From contig DAOWEF010000029.1 in the NCBI GenBank assembly GCA_030638665.1, forward strand, positions 1 to 5,390: DNA of 5,390 bases, in the 5' to 3' direction. The notes beneath the pieces were generated by a model. It had not been told where the DNA came from and did not search any database. It saw nothing but the letters and a program-made list of their open reading frames with translations. Below are positions 5,072 through 5,390 of this stretch, piece by piece (within the stretch, counting starts at the first letter, position 1; every line of letters starts with the position of its first letter). Source of the stretch: Dehalococcoidia bacterium. Lineage in GTDB: Bacteria > Chloroflexota > Dehalococcoidia > E44-bin15. The position numbers were made by a program, and so were the translations under genes.

Positions 5072-5390
5072 GTGAAAAAAATTGGTGTGCTTGCCCTCCA
5101 GGGTGCCTTTGTGGAGCACATTGCTCTCTTACTCCGTCTTGATGTTTAGTCCTTCCCCATTCGCCTACCCCAGGAGCTGTGGAGCCTGGATGGGCTGGTT
5201 ATCCCCGGTGGTGAGAGCACCACTATAGGCAAGCTGATGAGGGAATATGATTTGATGGCACCCCTCAGCGGTCTCTGTAACGAGGGCTTCCCCATAATGG
5301 GCACCTGCGCTGGCATGATCCTACTGGCGAAGAAGGTCTCGGATCTCAGTATTGAGCCTCTTGGGGCTATGGACCTGGAGGTGAGGCGTA
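5072..5390 (+). pseudogene. pdxT: pdxT, PLP synthase glutaminase subunit, interrupted by an in-frame TAG and cut by the window end
   Basis: The GTG at 5072 follows a perfect AAGGAGGT (5061-5068) and starts MKKIGVLALQGAFVEH, the typical PdxT N-terminus. Codon 26 is TAG (5147-5149). The frame then continues without shift: RLPQELWSLDGLVIPGGESTTIG character, with PGGES at 45-49 and GTCAG at 77-81. The nucleophile falls at Cys79, the same number as in Bacillus PdxT (YaaE), so the stop replaces one residue with no indel. The His-Glu pair of the triad would lie beyond the window. PdxT hydrolyses glutamine and channels ammonia to PdxS. The TAG could be a real nonsense mutation, a sequencing error or a read-through codon. 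The 25-residue product before it could not work. Homology is certain; whether the gene is functional is not. Confidence 0.9.

Noticed and set aside
5072..5390. Internal restart giving a shorter functional PdxT
   Set aside because: The first in-frame ATG after the TAG lies past the PGGES motif, so a restarted product would lack part of the glutaminase active site.

Overview
The window looks like ordinary chromosomal DNA from a moderately GC-rich bacterium with purine-rich Shine-Dalgarno sites and sigma70-type promoters. Gene content (PdxS/PdxT-type vitamin B6 synthesis, paired DUF948-like and YtxH-like envelope proteins, tandem TrkA-type RCK proteins beside a universal stress protein) suggests a Chloroflexota, possibly Dehalococcoidia-like, genome. 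That assignment is impression, not proof. No transposase, phage gene, CRISPR array, tRNA or rRNA was seen.

Layout. Bases 1-310 hold no convincing gene, but contain a hairpin repeat (170-204) and a promoter (261-290). A two-gene plus-strand unit follows: a DUF948-like single-pass membrane protein (311-592) and a YtxH-like protein (585-866), overlapping by 8 bases and closed by a strong intrinsic terminator (895-923). A long minus-strand cluster then runs leftward from 3904 to 917: a two-TM potassium-channel-like pore protein, a universal stress protein, a stand-alone RCK_N (TrkA-N) protein, an RCK_N-RCK_C (KtrA-like) protein, and prephenate dehydratase (pheA). An internal promoter (3286-3314) lies between the channel gene and the other four. 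The four are packed with a 4-base overlap, an 11-base gap and a 2-base gap.

The 219-base divergent region 3905-4123 carries near-consensus promoters in both directions and two inverted repeats between them. To the right, pdxS (4124-5005) encodes the lyase subunit of PLP synthase. It is followed by its glutaminase partner pdxT (from 5072, running off the window), which has an in-frame TAG at codon 26 although sequence on both sides aligns with PdxT without an indel.

How the genes fit together. PdxT normally supplies ammonia to PdxS for PLP synthesis. The channel, stress protein and two RCK proteins look like a pore plus separately encoded ligand-sensing subunits for K+ or another monovalent cation. 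The points most worth checking are the amber codon in pdxT, the non-canonical channel selectivity filter, the missing ATP-site residues in the stress protein, and the uneven N plus N-C split of the RCK domains.
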